This document shows, one piece after another, positions 23,511-35,029 of a stretch of DNA of 64,000 nucleotides (the first letter of the stretch is position 1; each line of letters opens with the position of its first letter). Source of the DNA: Acanthacorydalis orientalis (lineage: Eukaryota > Arthropoda > Insecta > Megaloptera > Corydalidae); NCBI GenBank assembly GCA_034766995.1, contig CM068317.1:7385001-7449000 (forward strand). The letters run 5' to 3'. Below the pieces are notes generated by a model that was not told the DNA's origin, did no database searches, and saw nothing but the letters and a program-made list of their open reading frames with translations. The translations under genes and the position numbers were made by a program.

Positions 23511-24747
23511 TTAGGTCGGCCAATAAGTTATATCGGATTTCTCGGTTATTTTTTTTTAATATAGAGACCTTTTTTAAATAATGTATTGAGCATTATATTC
23601 AATGACTTTTTGGCATCTTGCAGGTTGTTTCATAATACCATCCTCTCAGAATTTGTTGTATTTTTCAGTAAAAAATCTCAAAACATTCATTTCACAGGCC
23701 TTTAAAGAATCAATTTTTTCCATTAAGGAAATTTTGATAAAAATAAGTGAAAATCTGACGATGTTAAGGCCGGTGAATGTGATGGATGAATAAGAACATT
23801 TCAGTTCAGCTCTCCCAATTTTTGTCGAAGCTGTAAAGATACGTGTGGCCTTAAGTTATCTCGGTGAAAAACTACTCCTTTCCTATTAGCGAATTCTAGT
23901 CGTTTTTTCTTAATTTTTTTCTTCAGTTTATCCAATTGTGAATACCATTCATCAGAATTAATGATTTGATTAAGCGGCAGAAACTCATAAATCAGTACCC
24001 CTTTCCAATCTAACCATACACGTAAAATGACTTTCTTGGGGTGTAAACCGGCTTTGGACGATGTGAACGAGGTTGATCCTGGCTTAATCCAATATCTTTT
24101 TCGTTTCATATTATTGTAGACAATCAATTTTTGATCTTCAGTAACAATCCGCTTCAAAAATGGTTCGTTCTTATTGAGTTTCAACAATGAATCTCAAGCC
24201 AAAATTCGATCGACTAAATTTCTGTTGGTTAAATTATGCGGAACTCAAACATCATATCTGGAAATCATACCGAGTTAATGCAAATGGGTCTCAACGCTGG
24301 ATTTCGACATTCCTTACATTTCATCAATTTTTCGTGTGGTGTAACGTAGATTATTTTCAATTAGACAAAAGATTTGATTGTTATCAATCTCGACAAGTTT
24401 CCTAGATCTTTTATCATGGACATAAAACTAAAATCTCCATCACGAAACTTTTTGAACCATTCTTTCATTTACAGCACCATCATCATGCAAATCAGAAATA
24501 TTTTGTACTGTGTTTTTACATTTTCGGAAATAAAAAAGATAAATTGCATGAAAATAAATTTTCTCAATGTTTATTTTCAAATCGAAAGAAATACTAAAAA
24601 CTAAATATACTGATTCTTTTTTAAATTATACGTGAAAGTCTCATCCTTTAGACTGCACATGCGTTTTATAGTTTATGAATTGACTTTTGCTTCAAAAACA
24701 GCAAAAACGATCTTTTACAAAAAATCCGAAATTATTGGTCAACTGAA
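23511..24747 (-). mobile_element. Near full-length mariner, SETMAR/Hsmar1-like
   Basis: 1237 bp element with terminal inverted repeats: TTAGGTCGGCCAATAAGTTA at 23511 and the inverted GAAATTATTGGTCAACTGAA ending at 24747. TA flanks both sides (23509-23510 and 24748-24749). The length fits an autonomous mariner. The minus strand encodes a transposase very similar in wording to the mammalian SETMAR/Hsmar1 type. It is inactivated by several stops and frame changes but all regions are present, so it is an insertion that decayed in place rather than a deletion derivative. Confidence 0.92.
23560..24600 (-). pseudogene. Mariner transposase pseudogene (DD34D)
   Basis: Order on the minus strand: HTH part with WFKKFRDGD near 24440; SRYDV...PHNLTNRN linker near 24230; an uninterrupted 128-codon frame at 23801-24187 holding PFLKRIVTEDQKLIVYNN (first Asp), SKAGLHPKKVILRVWLDWKG and VFHRDNLRPHV (second Asp). 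The frame ends in a TGA at 23801-23803 where relatives have Trp (GWEVLPHP-like). Reading past it gives VLIHPSHSPALTSSDFHLF with the third Asp, exactly 34 residues after the second. A frame change and another stop follow before the C-terminal PARCQKVIEYNAQYI. The N-terminal third has several stops. Open frames on the plus strand here are shadows. Confidence 0.92.
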
Positions 24748-24749
24748 TA

Positions 24750-25288
24750 ATATTCCCTCAAACTAATTAGACTTAAATTATTGTATTTAGATAATTAATT
24801 TCCATTTTAAACGTGCCTTGTTTTTCATAAAAAAGCCTAATTCCGATTTATTAAAGATGTTTAATTGAAATATTTTGAGTCTAAATTTTTATTCCTAGTT
24901 CCTTCATTAATAAAAATTGTGAATTATGAGAGTACTATTCAATAAATACATTTAATATCTGTATTTTTCAATCTTATATATTTTAAACTTCAATTCTTTT
25001 CTCGTATATATGAAATATTTATTAAGAAAATAACTATTTTCTTTTTTTAAAAAATAATACTTCTTTCTACATATAAGTCTTAATAAAAAATCATATTATA
25101 TTTTATTTGGTTTCAATATGTCTTTCCTATCTTATAAATGGAATATTACTAATATTACTAATATATGCTACAGTTTTAGTTGTCATAAATTTATTTTTAT
25201 ATTTGATATTAAACCAAATGATGAAAATTCGTTTATGATCATTTTAAAATAATTTGAAATAAGGATGATATGATAACATATTTTTAAG

Positions 25289-25290
<2 letters not shown>
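24750..25290. other. AT-rich stretch, nothing recognised
   Basis: No feature seen. Confidence 0.5.
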
Positions 25291-25292
<2 letters not shown>

Positions 25293-25347
<55 letters not shown>

Positions 25348-25355
25348 GTATGTAT
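25293..25355. repeat. (TA)n followed by (TATG)n
   Basis: Pure TA then about five GTAT units. Confidence 0.95.
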
Positions 25356-25445
25356 AAAATTATTTGACTAAAACAGATAAAGCAAGCTTTCGTACAAATA
25401 CATATGTGTGTTTACTTTTATAGCAACATAGTGAAATAAACGGGC

Positions 25446-25449
25446 ATAT

Positions 25450-25520
<71 letters not shown>
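25446..25520. repeat. (TACA)n-(TA)n-(TGTA)n microsatellite
   Basis: CATA repeats, a long TA core and GTATG repeats; near self-complementary. Confidence 0.93.
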
Positions 25521-25584
25521 GAAGATTCAATATTATTTGGAATAAGACCTTTTTTACGTATGTCATATACGTTACATATATATA

Positions 25585-26075
25585 TATGGAAGCGATGTGT
25601 AAAGAAGAACGTGTCGATAAAACCTGTCATTGCGTCACAGTAAAACACATTCTTTCCCATGGTATCTGGACGAACGAAAATGGAAATGATTTTTTTCGGA
25701 GTTCGGTAAACTGTTTCATTAAAAATAATGGGATCCTCTGTGCGGATATTGAAGCTTTTTTTGTTATATGTTTATGTCATGCTAAATCGCCTGAATGTTT
25801 TGTTTCGGAATGGAAATCATTTCTGTTTGCAATTTTTATACCGATCGACGAGATATGAAACGTTAAAGAAATATTTTGTTTATGGTACTGATTGTTTAAA
25901 GCCAGTAATCGTGTCGTGCGTATGTTTTCTTTTTAACCGGATACAGTATGGCATATGACAAACTTGTTTCATATATAAATTAATACGATATGTTCGTGTC
26001 ATTGTCATCGGATGTTATGCAGGATATAGCGCACAATTAACGGACACTTTTTATGCAGGTCGTAGGTTGAGATAC
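25585..26075. other. GC/CpG-richer island, function unknown
   Basis: Less AT-rich block with CpGs (for example ACCGATCGACGAG, ATCGTGTCGTGCGT). A plus-strand open frame of 90 codons at 25586-25858 overlaps a 76-codon frame at 25728-25958; neither has a recognisable domain or the codon pattern of a known family. Could be a host exon or conserved element; not shown. Confidence 0.35.
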
Positions 26076-26141
26076 AAGTGAAAGCAATCTATTAAACAAT
26101 TAAGTTTGTCCATTTTATATTTTTTGATAAATGTTTTATAC

Positions 26142-26150
26142 ATACATACA

Positions 26151-26204
<54 letters not shown>

Positions 26205-26205
26205 T
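26142..26205. repeat. (TACA)n / (TA)n microsatellite
   Basis: CATA units followed by a TA array. Confidence 0.95.
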
Positions 26206-26209
26206 ATGT

Positions 26210-26540
26210 GTGTGTATATTAGCGAGAACAGAAAATAAATAAAAAGAAAATATGACTACATTTGTATTCATAATGTTGAATAAGTAAATTATGATAAATT
26301 TGACAGATGTTTATTATCAAGATAAATGAATTAATAAATTTATTATTTAAAGTATATTAATTTATGATTTAAGTATTAATATTCATATAAGACTTTTCAT
26401 AATATACTAATATAAAATATACACAAATATTTTTTTGCTTTTAAACATATCCACGTTGTTTTTTTTTCTACTACTTTTCAATAATAACAGTTACAAGAAA
26501 TCCCATGTAAAATTAATTCAAAATTATTAAATAAACAATT
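26210..26540. other. AT-rich stretch, nothing recognised
   Basis: No feature seen. Confidence 0.5.
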
Positions 26541-26548
26541 ATATTATA

Positions 26549-26551
26549 TAC

Positions 26552-26590
<39 letters not shown>
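26549..26590. repeat. (TA)n microsatellite
   Basis: Alternating run, one interruption. Confidence 0.93.
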
Positions 26591-26591
<1 letters not shown>

Positions 26592-26845
26592 TATATATTT
26601 ACAGAAATTTATGTATGTGAAATGTAATATTTTTAATTATTTTGACTGATATACTCGTAGAATTATAAAATGTATAAATAGGTAATTGTTGCTAATTAAA
26701 ATTACTTCTTATTTGGTTATAAATTTTGATAGTTAATTTTTTATGAAATTATATTTGTTATTTTTTCAACAAGTCTTTAAATTAAGAAATATATTTATTA
26801 ACATTTGTTAGTTTACTAGTAAAATAACTAACGTTTATACAAAAT

Positions 26846-26861
26846 TATATATATATATATA

Positions 26862-26897
<36 letters not shown>
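26846..26897. repeat. (TA)n microsatellite
   Basis: Two TA runs separated by TTTAA. Confidence 0.93.
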
Positions 26898-26899
<2 letters not shown>

Positions 26900-27209
26900 T
26901 TTCGTACATTGTCCAAAATTAAATTACTAAATTATTTATTTTATGCTGAGTATGATCAGTAATTACTAGTCATATATATAAACGAGTATGTAGGTTAAAA
27001 AATATTTTAGTAGATAATTTTATGTACCATTACTATTTACAATGAATGTAAACATTCTATTTTCTATTAACGTATTTGGAAATTACTAAAAGTATTTAAA
27101 TTTAAAAAAATATGTTCTTAAGTATACAATTTTAAATATGCTTATTGACTTGTTTAATTAATACAGATTTGTTAATAATACAGTTATAAATATATAATTT
27201 ATATAAAAT

Positions 27210-27480
27210 TCGAATACCTTTTGGAAACTTCACGTGAAAGTAAAATCACGTTATTTAATTATTAAAAGTTCGTTTATATACCGTTGACTAGAATAATTTA
27301 TTTAGGATCAAAATCGTATACCGGTTTAACAAAATAAAGTACGTTATACAATACGAAACGGAATTAAAATAACAGGTTTCGTTTCGGGTGAGGACAAGCT
27401 AATTAAAAAAGTCGAGCTTTAAGATCGTGCCACGCATATTGATTTTGATATTAGATTTTACTGTGATTACAACACTAAAA
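27210..27480. other. GC/CpG-richer island, function unknown
   Basis: Contains ATCGTATACCGG, AATACGAAACGG, TTTCGTTTCGGG and AAGTCGAGC in otherwise AT-rich DNA. No open frame. Confidence 0.3.
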
Positions 27481-27672
27481 TCGTGCATGGCTTTTATAAG
27501 ATTAATCTCTTTATCAAAGTTTTGTTTAAATTAGGGTTATTGTATTAAATTTTACTTTAATGCTCGAGATGCAAATTTTTCACATTCTAAATAAGTATTG
27601 TTTTCGTACGTATTGATAATATTTTAATTAAATTCATATTATATAAAATATATGAACATACATATATACACA

Positions 27673-27675
<3 letters not shown>

Positions 27676-27730
<55 letters not shown>
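27676..27730. repeat. (TA)n microsatellite abutting a mariner end
   Basis: TA array that runs directly into the terminal repeat at 27731. Confidence 0.95.
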
Positions 27731-27734
<4 letters not shown>

Positions 27735-28140
27735 GTGTACAAATTAATTCATTGCATTTTTTATAGAAAATGAATGTTTATGGACAAATGGAATACATTT
27801 CAATCCCTACAAAATCCCACATTATTTTGTATAACTTTGCTTTATCTGTTGGGTGACTGAGAAATCTCCTGTGGAAAAGAAGATGATTACTTTGAGTCAA
27901 TAAAGTTTTTATGCATTTTCGGATCTCTCCTATTGTTTTAGAATTTTTTCATGTTTTATGTCACAACACCTTCTTCTAAGCTGTACAAATCATTCTTGCC
28001 GTTTCCGTATAATTTTTTTCATCTGGAATGCGAAAAGTAAGTAATGGCTAACATGCTGCTTTTCGGACGTCACTACTGTTTTGTGAAGTAATCCCAACTA
28101 TTTGTTCCAGATATTTATTTTTTTAATTTTTAAGGTTGGT
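27731..28140 (-). mobile_element. Mariner 3'-end fragment, family G copy 1
   Basis: Begins at 27731 with TTAAGTGTACAAATTAATTC, a mariner-type terminal repeat adjoining (TA)n. It aligns over several hundred bases with 53930-54330 and, inverted, with 30829-31080. Read on the minus strand it encodes a mariner transposase C terminus: a diverged HYLLFAF (DYHLF-like) near 28060, NFIDSK near 27900 and PNR-SKVIQNN (the family's RW.KVI..NG motif) near 27830. The 5' two thirds of the element are missing. The inner boundary is uncertain; TTAAGGTTGGTAC near 28128 might be a second end. Confidence 0.7.
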
Positions 28141-28149
28141 ACTTATCCT

Positions 28150-28990
28150 AATACAATACAATATCCTAAAATGGTACAATGTCCTAAAACGATGAGAATA
28201 TATTTTAATTTAAAACGGAATTATATTTGATTCAATGAAATAAAAATGGTTTTTATATAGAGACCTTATGGATTTTTCTTCAATAATGTAAAAAAAACTT
28301 ATTTTGTATAATTCTCTAAATTTTCAGCTCTTTTAACATAATTTTTAATGACTAATTACTGATATAGATTTTCAGTTCATTTTTTCGGTTAGATTTAATA
28401 GAGCAAATCGTTGTGATTTACCTTTTTTTAAATTGCATATCAGTATTTTTTTACATGTAATAAAATTGTTCGTTTTTTAGATTAATTTGTAAAAATACAA
28501 AAGCTAAAAGGAGGTAAATAGTTTATTTTTTTTAAGTTGTCCATTATACAGCTTTATAAATAGAAGAATATAGAAAATTATTGTTTTAACATAAACAAAC
28601 AAAAAAAATATTTAATACTAAAAATAAAATAAACTTTCTAAATGGAAGTGAATTGATTTTAATCCTTGTCTGCTTTAATTTGGAAAGATATTTATGTCTT
28701 CTCTTGAAAAATTATGAAAAATAACTTAAGAAAACATTATCTTACATATCTAAGTTGAATTAAAGAATTTATTTTCAATATTATCTATTTACAAATACAT
28801 TTTTTTAATGGTTATAAGTAAAAATAATTATTGATGATATTATTCGTAACGTACATTTATGATTCTATATTTTGATTCCCGGTACCATTGTGTATTTTGA
28901 AAAAAGTGTAATTTGATTTTCAAAGGAGATAAAAATGTTCTTTTAAGATACCAAATTGTTATTAGATATAGTTTTGCCATTGGAATAAAA
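28150..28990. other. AT-rich stretch, nothing recognised
   Basis: Short ACAATATCCTAAAATGG-like direct repeat near 28155-28190 only. Confidence 0.45.
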
Positions 28991-29029
28991 CGTTTCTGTT
29001 GTTCAAGTTTCAATCATAAAAATAACGCA

Positions 29030-29650
29030 ATATATAAATAAATCATAGCGAATTGATTCGAGAACTTTGACAAAACGTCGACCCTTACGCGTGTATAATA
29101 AAAATTGAAAAAGATTTCGCCTACTTGAAACAAAATCCCTAGTTTAGTGCAAATAACAAAATTCAATCTGAAGTCACGGCACACTTCAAACAAAAGGAGC
29201 TATCCAAAGTGTTTCACACTCGATACGGCCAACAGAATGACAAAGAATGACAGAATCAGATTTCAATTCAATTTCGGCTAGGGTTATTCGTGTGATAACG
29301 AAGTAAAAGGTGTGGTCGGTCATATCGATAAATTTTCAAAAGGGCTGTGCTATGGAGAAAAAATTACGAGATAGGACAATGTCGTCGGGATGTGTTTACA
29401 AACCAAATTGTGGAGCGGTCCACACGGGTCGGGCAATTTACATATTGTGATTAACTTACAGTAGTGGTTTCCAAACTTACACAAAGCGAGTGATATCGTT
29501 GATTCTGTTCATGATTGTGAATACAGTCGACATGAATAGTCTTCTATTAGGCGTTTATTAGTCGCCATTAATATTACTTGAAGTAGCTGCAGCTTTTGAG
29601 AAAGTACCAGAATTATCATTGAATCATATTCGGAATTCTTCTCTACTGTT
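29030..29650. other. GC/CpG-richer island, function unknown
   Basis: The longest relatively GC-rich unique block in the window, with many CpGs (ACGTCGACCCTTACGCGTG, TGGTCGGTCATATCGATAA, GGTCCACACGGGTCGGG). No open frame above 60 codons and no transposon coding motif. CAGTAGTGGTTTCCAAACTT at about 29461 resembles a hAT-type end but no partner was found. Confidence 0.4.
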
Positions 29651-29691
29651 TTTTTACACATAAATGCCTCTTTACAGTACAATATCTTTCT

Positions 29692-29693
<2 letters not shown>

Positions 29694-29772
<79 letters not shown>

Positions 29773-29773
29773 A
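29694..29773. repeat. (TA)n followed by (GA)n
   Basis: TA array to about 29750, then an uninterrupted GA run. Confidence 0.95.
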
Positions 29774-29892
29774 AAGAGGGGGTAATAGAAATTATCTAAG
29801 ATAGTCTTCTAGATTGAATAACAATTTGAATATATATTTTCTTAGAAAATCGCAAGAGAACTATTTATTCACACAGTAAAAAATATCATTTA

Positions 29893-29898
29893 TATATG

Positions 29899-29987
<89 letters not shown>
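29893..29987. repeat. (TA)n microsatellite, left flank of pogo-like element
   Basis: TA runs with GTA interruptions. A shorter TA run resumes at 30538 on the other side of the element. Confidence 0.93.
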
Positions 29988-29990
29988 CAC

Positions 29991-30538
29991 ACACGTCCCT
30001 CAATTTATGCGGAGTGTCCGTTTCAAGTGGATTTATTTTACGCAAATGAAAATCGCGTAAATTGAGTCTGTTAGTACAATAAAAAAAATATTGGAAATAA
30101 AGCTAGTAAAGTTGTAGAAACACATATTTATTTCACATAAATTAAAAAAAATAATGACGGTTTAGAAAACAAAAGTAGATAAATTTTATTCGGTAACACT
30201 TGTATACACTTGTTATGTACTTTTAAAACTTCTAGGAAAATAAATTTTCTGGTTTCATAAATTAGGATCGCAAAGATGATAATTAAAGCAATGTGACGTC
30301 TCCCCGAGCATGTTTTGTACTGCACTGCCGTGCTTTTATACGTTCACGTAAGAATTTGTGTCAACTTGATATATAATAAATACAATGAAAAATTATATAA
30401 AATGAACTTTATCTGACCGCGTAAAGTGAGATCGCGTAAATCAATACCGCGTATAAAATGTGCAGCGTAAATAGAGGTATAATTTTTCGCGTAAAAAAAC
30501 TCGTGTAAAAAAAGTCCCGTGTAAATTGAGGGACGGGT
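29991..30538. mobile_element. Pogo/Tigger-like non-autonomous element
   Basis: Ends are inverted repeats: CGTCCCTCAATTTATGCGG at 29994-30012 and, inverted, CCGTGTAAATTGAGGGACG at 30517-30535, matching at 17 of 19 positions. It lies between two TA tracts, so it presumably inserted at TA. Inside the right end the octamer-like motif GCGTAAA or CGTGTAAA recurs at least five times (about 30418-30525), and ACGCAAATG/GCGTAAATTGAG occurs inside the left end. Ends of the CAG.CGTCCCTC type with subterminal repeats are typical of pogo/Tigger elements. The 500 bp core encodes no recognisable transposase; small minus-strand frames are chance. Confidence 0.75.
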
Positions 30539-30828
30539 ATATATATATATATACATATCATAGTCTTCTTTATTTCTTTAATGGTTATTGGTTTTAAAAA
30601 GTTCAGTTATCTGCGATTCTACATATAATATTTGTAGAAAAGAATTCTATTTTTTGCCATAAATATAATTTAATATTTTTTTTTACTACAAGCTGATTTT
30701 CTTTATATCCTTTAAAACTTAATATAATTATAAAGGATAAAACATAAATCTTACAAATTTATGGAGACGCATCAGACAAAAATAAAATCAAAAATTAGAA
30801 ATTCTCAAAAATTTTCTCTTCCTAAATA

Positions 30829-31080
30829 TTAGGCTCCTGTAAAAATAATTGTGTTTTTTATCATTTTAAGTTTGAAAAAATTGGAACATGTCCGAAAATG
30901 CACTATGATTTCATCGATTCGAGGCTACCATTTTCTCCTCTACAAGATATTTGTCAGTTATCAGACAGATTGAGCAAATTATACAAAATAATGGCAGATA
31001 TCTTGAAGATTTAAATATATTCAATTTTTCTGAAACATTCATTTTCTATAAAAGGGCACCGAATTAATTTGTTCATCTAA
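30829..31080 (+). mobile_element. Mariner 3'-end derivative, family G copy 2
   Basis: About 250 bp. Right end is the inverted terminal repeat GGCACCGAATTAATTTGTTC followed by ATCTAA; left end is TTAGGCTCCTGTAAAAATAA. Plus-strand translation near 30950-31010 gives a mariner C-terminal motif ending IIQNNGRYLED. It aligns with the outer ~250 bp of 27731-28140 and 53930-54330. With an end on both sides it may be an internally deleted, mobilised copy rather than a simple truncation; the two ends match only partly. Confidence 0.65.
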
Positions 31081-31504
31081 TATCTCAGATGTATTTATTT
31101 CATTCGTATCCGATTATCATTTCAAATTTAACTATTATCCAATACTGTTCTAGAAAATTTATATGTCTTTAAGAATATTATATAGGTTAATCGATCACAT
31201 TAAATTTAAGTACACATATAATATTGAAATAAGTTAGTAATAACACTTCAAAAACGATATTAATTTTACAAATCCACAGTTTTACAGCCACTATAAGTAT
31301 AAAAATATTTGTAACATCCTGTTGAAATATAAAATGTGTCTAGTTAAGTCATATCAATATTCGAATTTATATCTTTCATATAATTTATGTGACACATTTC
31401 TGCTCAATATTGAATTTTTTTATTTATATTAATACAATAAAATAAACATTACTTTCTGAATAGTTTTTGATGAGAAGTTAATCAGAAAAAACATTCGTAT
31501 GAAA

Positions 31505-31730
31505 ATTGGTGATAAATGATTATTGATCATTTTTGATTTTTATTTACATATATTTTGATGGAAATGATCCTCAAAGCGCTTAAATTAAAAAAATAGATTT
31601 TTCTGTACCTTAAAGCTATGAAGATAATCGAAACGCTATTCAAATAGGCATAAGTAAAAATAAAAAAATATCAATAATAATTTAATGTACATTTTTGATC
31701 TGAAAATATTTTATGGTTTATAAGCTGAGA
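31505..31730 (+). repeat. Old dispersed repeat, copy 3
   Basis: CTGTACCTTAAAGCTATGAA, GATAATCG, TCAAATAGGCATAAG and ATCAATAATAATTTAATG in the family order (see 45185-45300). Confidence 0.45.
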
Positions 31731-31739
31731 AAAATTAAT

Positions 31740-33830
31740 CTGTAGAAGTCAACTTACTACAGTGATAGACCATGTTGTTATATTTTTGAAATTTAATATT
31801 TTTTTCGGAAGAGAGAAAATTTATTTATAACATTAATTATTGTTACTACAATTAGATTTCAATTAGATGTAAATATCATTAATTTAAATTTAAGGAAGAA
31901 GGTTAAAAATGATCCAATATGGTATCACTTGACACTCATTACTTAACAGAAGTTTTTCATATACTTGACCCAAATTACAATCAAGAATAATATTAATCTG
32001 TGACAAAGAAATGCTTAAATAAACAGAAGTTCATTTTTCAACCTGTAAACAGTAAGGATATCGTTTAGCATGCTCAGAACAAAATCTTCCTTTCTAAAGA
32101 AAACAAACAATTTTCTATTAAATTAAAAATACAGGTAGTTTCCATCCGTGAAGTTGTTTCAGCAAATACCATAACTGAATTATATTTGTTTTTTAGTTTA
32201 TTATATAGAGGTTAAGTTAATAATTAACACCTTTTAGTTTTTGTAAAGTGCAAGAAATAGAAATCGTTGTAGAACACAAAATGAGAAAAAGAAGAAGAGT
32301 GTAAACCAATAAAGAAATAACATGAATGTCATTTATTATAGGGATTATATTAAATGTATGTAAAAACAGCGAAGGGGTTACATACTTCCAGCCGAAATAA
32401 AAATTCATGTTTTCAGAAAAAAAATTAAAGAATGTATTGTAAAAAATAAAACATAATATGTATTACACATTATTTATTGGTCCTTTAGGCACAAAAAAAA
32501 ACAATATTTACAAAATTTTTTTATATTAAATTATTTGTTAATTGAGATTCTTTCCGCCACGACTAAAAATATGCCACCTCATTTTCTGCATGATATGTTC
32601 TTTTTCTGTCAATGACTCTACAAAATTAATAAAGATCCTTATAAGGTAATGTTTTTGTAATCATATGCCGAATAAAATTTTTTTAATTTCGAAAAAATAA
32701 ACAAGTTAGTTTTAAAGTAAAATAATTTTTCATGGAAAATTTTCCTATTTAATTGTTTATATAAAATTTATTAAACAAAATAAAAAAAAAATGGTTCTAA
32801 ATTCGATAGAAAAAGGTATTTTGAAGATTTTTACAAAAATGCATCAAAAATATTAAAACTGTCTGAGTTGTCGTGCAGACAGTAAGGCGGCATATTTCTA
32901 GTGATGATGGAAAGAACCTCAATTAACATAAATAAATTAATATAAAAAAAATTATAAATATTTCTTTCTTCTGCCTATTTTCTTTTATTTTTTACAATAC
33001 ACTTCCTAAAAAAATATTAAATACATTAATTTTCACCTCGGCTGGAGATATGTAACCACTTAATATTAAACGAGTAAAATAATAACTTTTTGAAGGGAAA
33101 ACGGTTACATATTGCATGTTGAAATAGAAAAATATTTAATTTTCATTTTTAATAATTTTGAAAAGAATTTTATTTAATTAACTTAAGATTCTGTTCACAG
33201 AAAAAACAGTATATAATCTGAATCAGTATACATTTATGAAGTGAAAACCATATAAACCTTCTGTAAAGTATTTAATCTTCCTTAATAAGAGAACGAATTA
33301 ATTTTGATAATAACAGCTTTGTCTGAATTCGCATTCTAAAGTAATTGTTTGTGGTACTATATGCATAATTTACTAATAAAATTTCGTCAGATCTAAAACC
33401 TTTCGCGGGCCGGATTAAAAGATTCCTCGGGCCAAGTAGTGTTCATGTCTACTCTTCTGATTGTATTGCATGAATGAAGATTAGCAGTTGATCTTCAATT
33501 TTGTACAATTTGGTCCTAAAACGTGTAATCTTGCTTCTAAACAGAATTTTGAGCAGTTTATAAATTTAAAATTAGATGTTTTTGTAAACTTATACCAATA
33601 TTAAAACAAGCTTTAGTTTAGAAGAATGATTTAAATTCATATGAATCATTGTGTTACACATGTATTAAATAATTTCTCTTTTATTTTTTAAGATTGGCTT
33701 TTCTTTAATGATTATTGATTCATACTCGTATTTATTATATAAGCATCATCTTAATTCACAATACAGTTTTGACACTGTAGTTAAATTCACTTTCACAAAT
33801 GAATACTTATTTCACTTCACAAATCCAAAA
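31740..33830. other. AT-rich stretch, nothing recognised
   Basis: Small unrecognised open frames only (for example 32217-32408, 33708-33950). A short GC-rich patch (TTTCGCGGGCCGG) lies near 33400. Confidence 0.45.
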
Positions 33831-33834
33831 AAAA

Positions 33835-33960
33835 TTTTTTTCTGGTCTAAAATATTTAATAGTAAATTATTGGTCATTTTATCTGTTGTTTATGCGCATT
33901 TTGATGGCTATGTCAATATCTTTAGAGCACTAAGATATAAAAAAATCTGATTTTTTTGAC
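33835..33960 (-). repeat. Old dispersed repeat, copy 4
   Basis: On the minus strand: ATATCTTAGTGCTCTAAAGA, TAGCCATCAAAATGCGCATA, AACAACAGATAA, matching the 45185 copy block by block. Confidence 0.5.
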
Positions 33961-33969
33961 AGATTTTTT

Positions 33970-34470
33970 GTACATTGGAGTTAGGGGCTGAAAAAAAATT
34001 GATTGGTAAAATCATGTAAATTTTCAAGTACTTAAACAATTATTATATAATATATTTATTACATCCAATCAAAAATATAAGAATATGTGGTTTTAATACA
34101 AGTGATTGTTCAAAATATTTCGAAGACTATCTCTAACGTTTAGTTTTTTAATATTTAATTTGTTTAATTAGTGTTTAATCAAATGAGAAAATAATATTTG
34201 TTTAAAAAAACTAGTGTTGCGTTTTATAAATCTTGCAATAAAACAACATGTCTTTCTATATTTTCGTTTCATGCAGAATTAAATGTTTTCAAGCTGATGT
34301 TTGTATACAAAATAATTAATATATGCTGTTTTAGAATAATTTCCATGCAAATATTATACAAACTAATTTCAGTTGAGATTATTTTCTTAGTAGGTGAATA
34401 AAACTAATTTTTATATTAATATTGAAGTATAACTTTTATATATGTATTTATAAGTACACATTCATACACA
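33970..34470. other. AT-rich stretch, nothing recognised
   Basis: No feature seen. Confidence 0.45.
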
Positions 34471-34487
34471 TACACTTGTATATTTGT

Positions 34488-34502
34488 GTATATATATATA
34501 TA
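34488..34502. repeat. Short (TA)n
   Basis: Seven or eight TA units. Confidence 0.8.
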
Positions 34503-34623
34503 ATTTTAGTTCTGACAGTTTTTCTAACTTTGTTGTTCTGTTGTGATACAAAAACGTATAAATAAGAAAAGTTTTCTTATTTTTTTGCTGCAACTTTTGT
34601 GTTGAACTATACATCCATATTTA

Positions 34624-34626
<3 letters not shown>

Positions 34627-34676
<50 letters not shown>

Positions 34677-34720
34677 ATGTGCATGTGAGTGTGTGTATGT
34701 GCATGTGTATGCGTATACGT
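34627..34720. repeat. (TA)n followed by (TG)n / TGTATG
   Basis: TA array passing into TG-rich repeats. Confidence 0.93.
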
Positions 34721-35029
34721 TGTCTTAAACTATAAATGAAAATATTTTGCAGATAGTGAAAAAGTTATTACAAAATGATTATTTAGAGACGTGTCACAGT
34801 TTTGACAGAAAATCTATTTCGTTTGTATAAAAAACGTAAAATATAAAAAATGTTTAAGATAAACAACTTACAAAAACATTTATTTAACATGAATTGAGAC
34901 TTGACTTTCCTATGTTGAAATCGAGTGGAAAATATAAATCTATAAAAAAATTGAACAATGTCGTATCTCGTTTAAAATAAAATTGTAATGTTTAATAAAA
35001 AGTAATCACCGGTTTAAAAATAATCATCC

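Noticed and set aside
24187..24604. Plus-strand frames over the 23.5-24.7 kb mariner
   Set aside because: The opposite strand encodes clear transposase motifs there, so these are antisense shadows.
25586..25958. Two overlapping plus-strand frames considered as a host exon
   Set aside because: No recognisable domain and no convincing splice-site context; overlapping frames of similar length argue against one being real.
29461..29480. CAGTAGTGGTTTCCAAACTT, similar to the end of hAT-type elements
   Set aside because: No inverted partner, no 8-bp duplication and no hAT transposase motif nearby.
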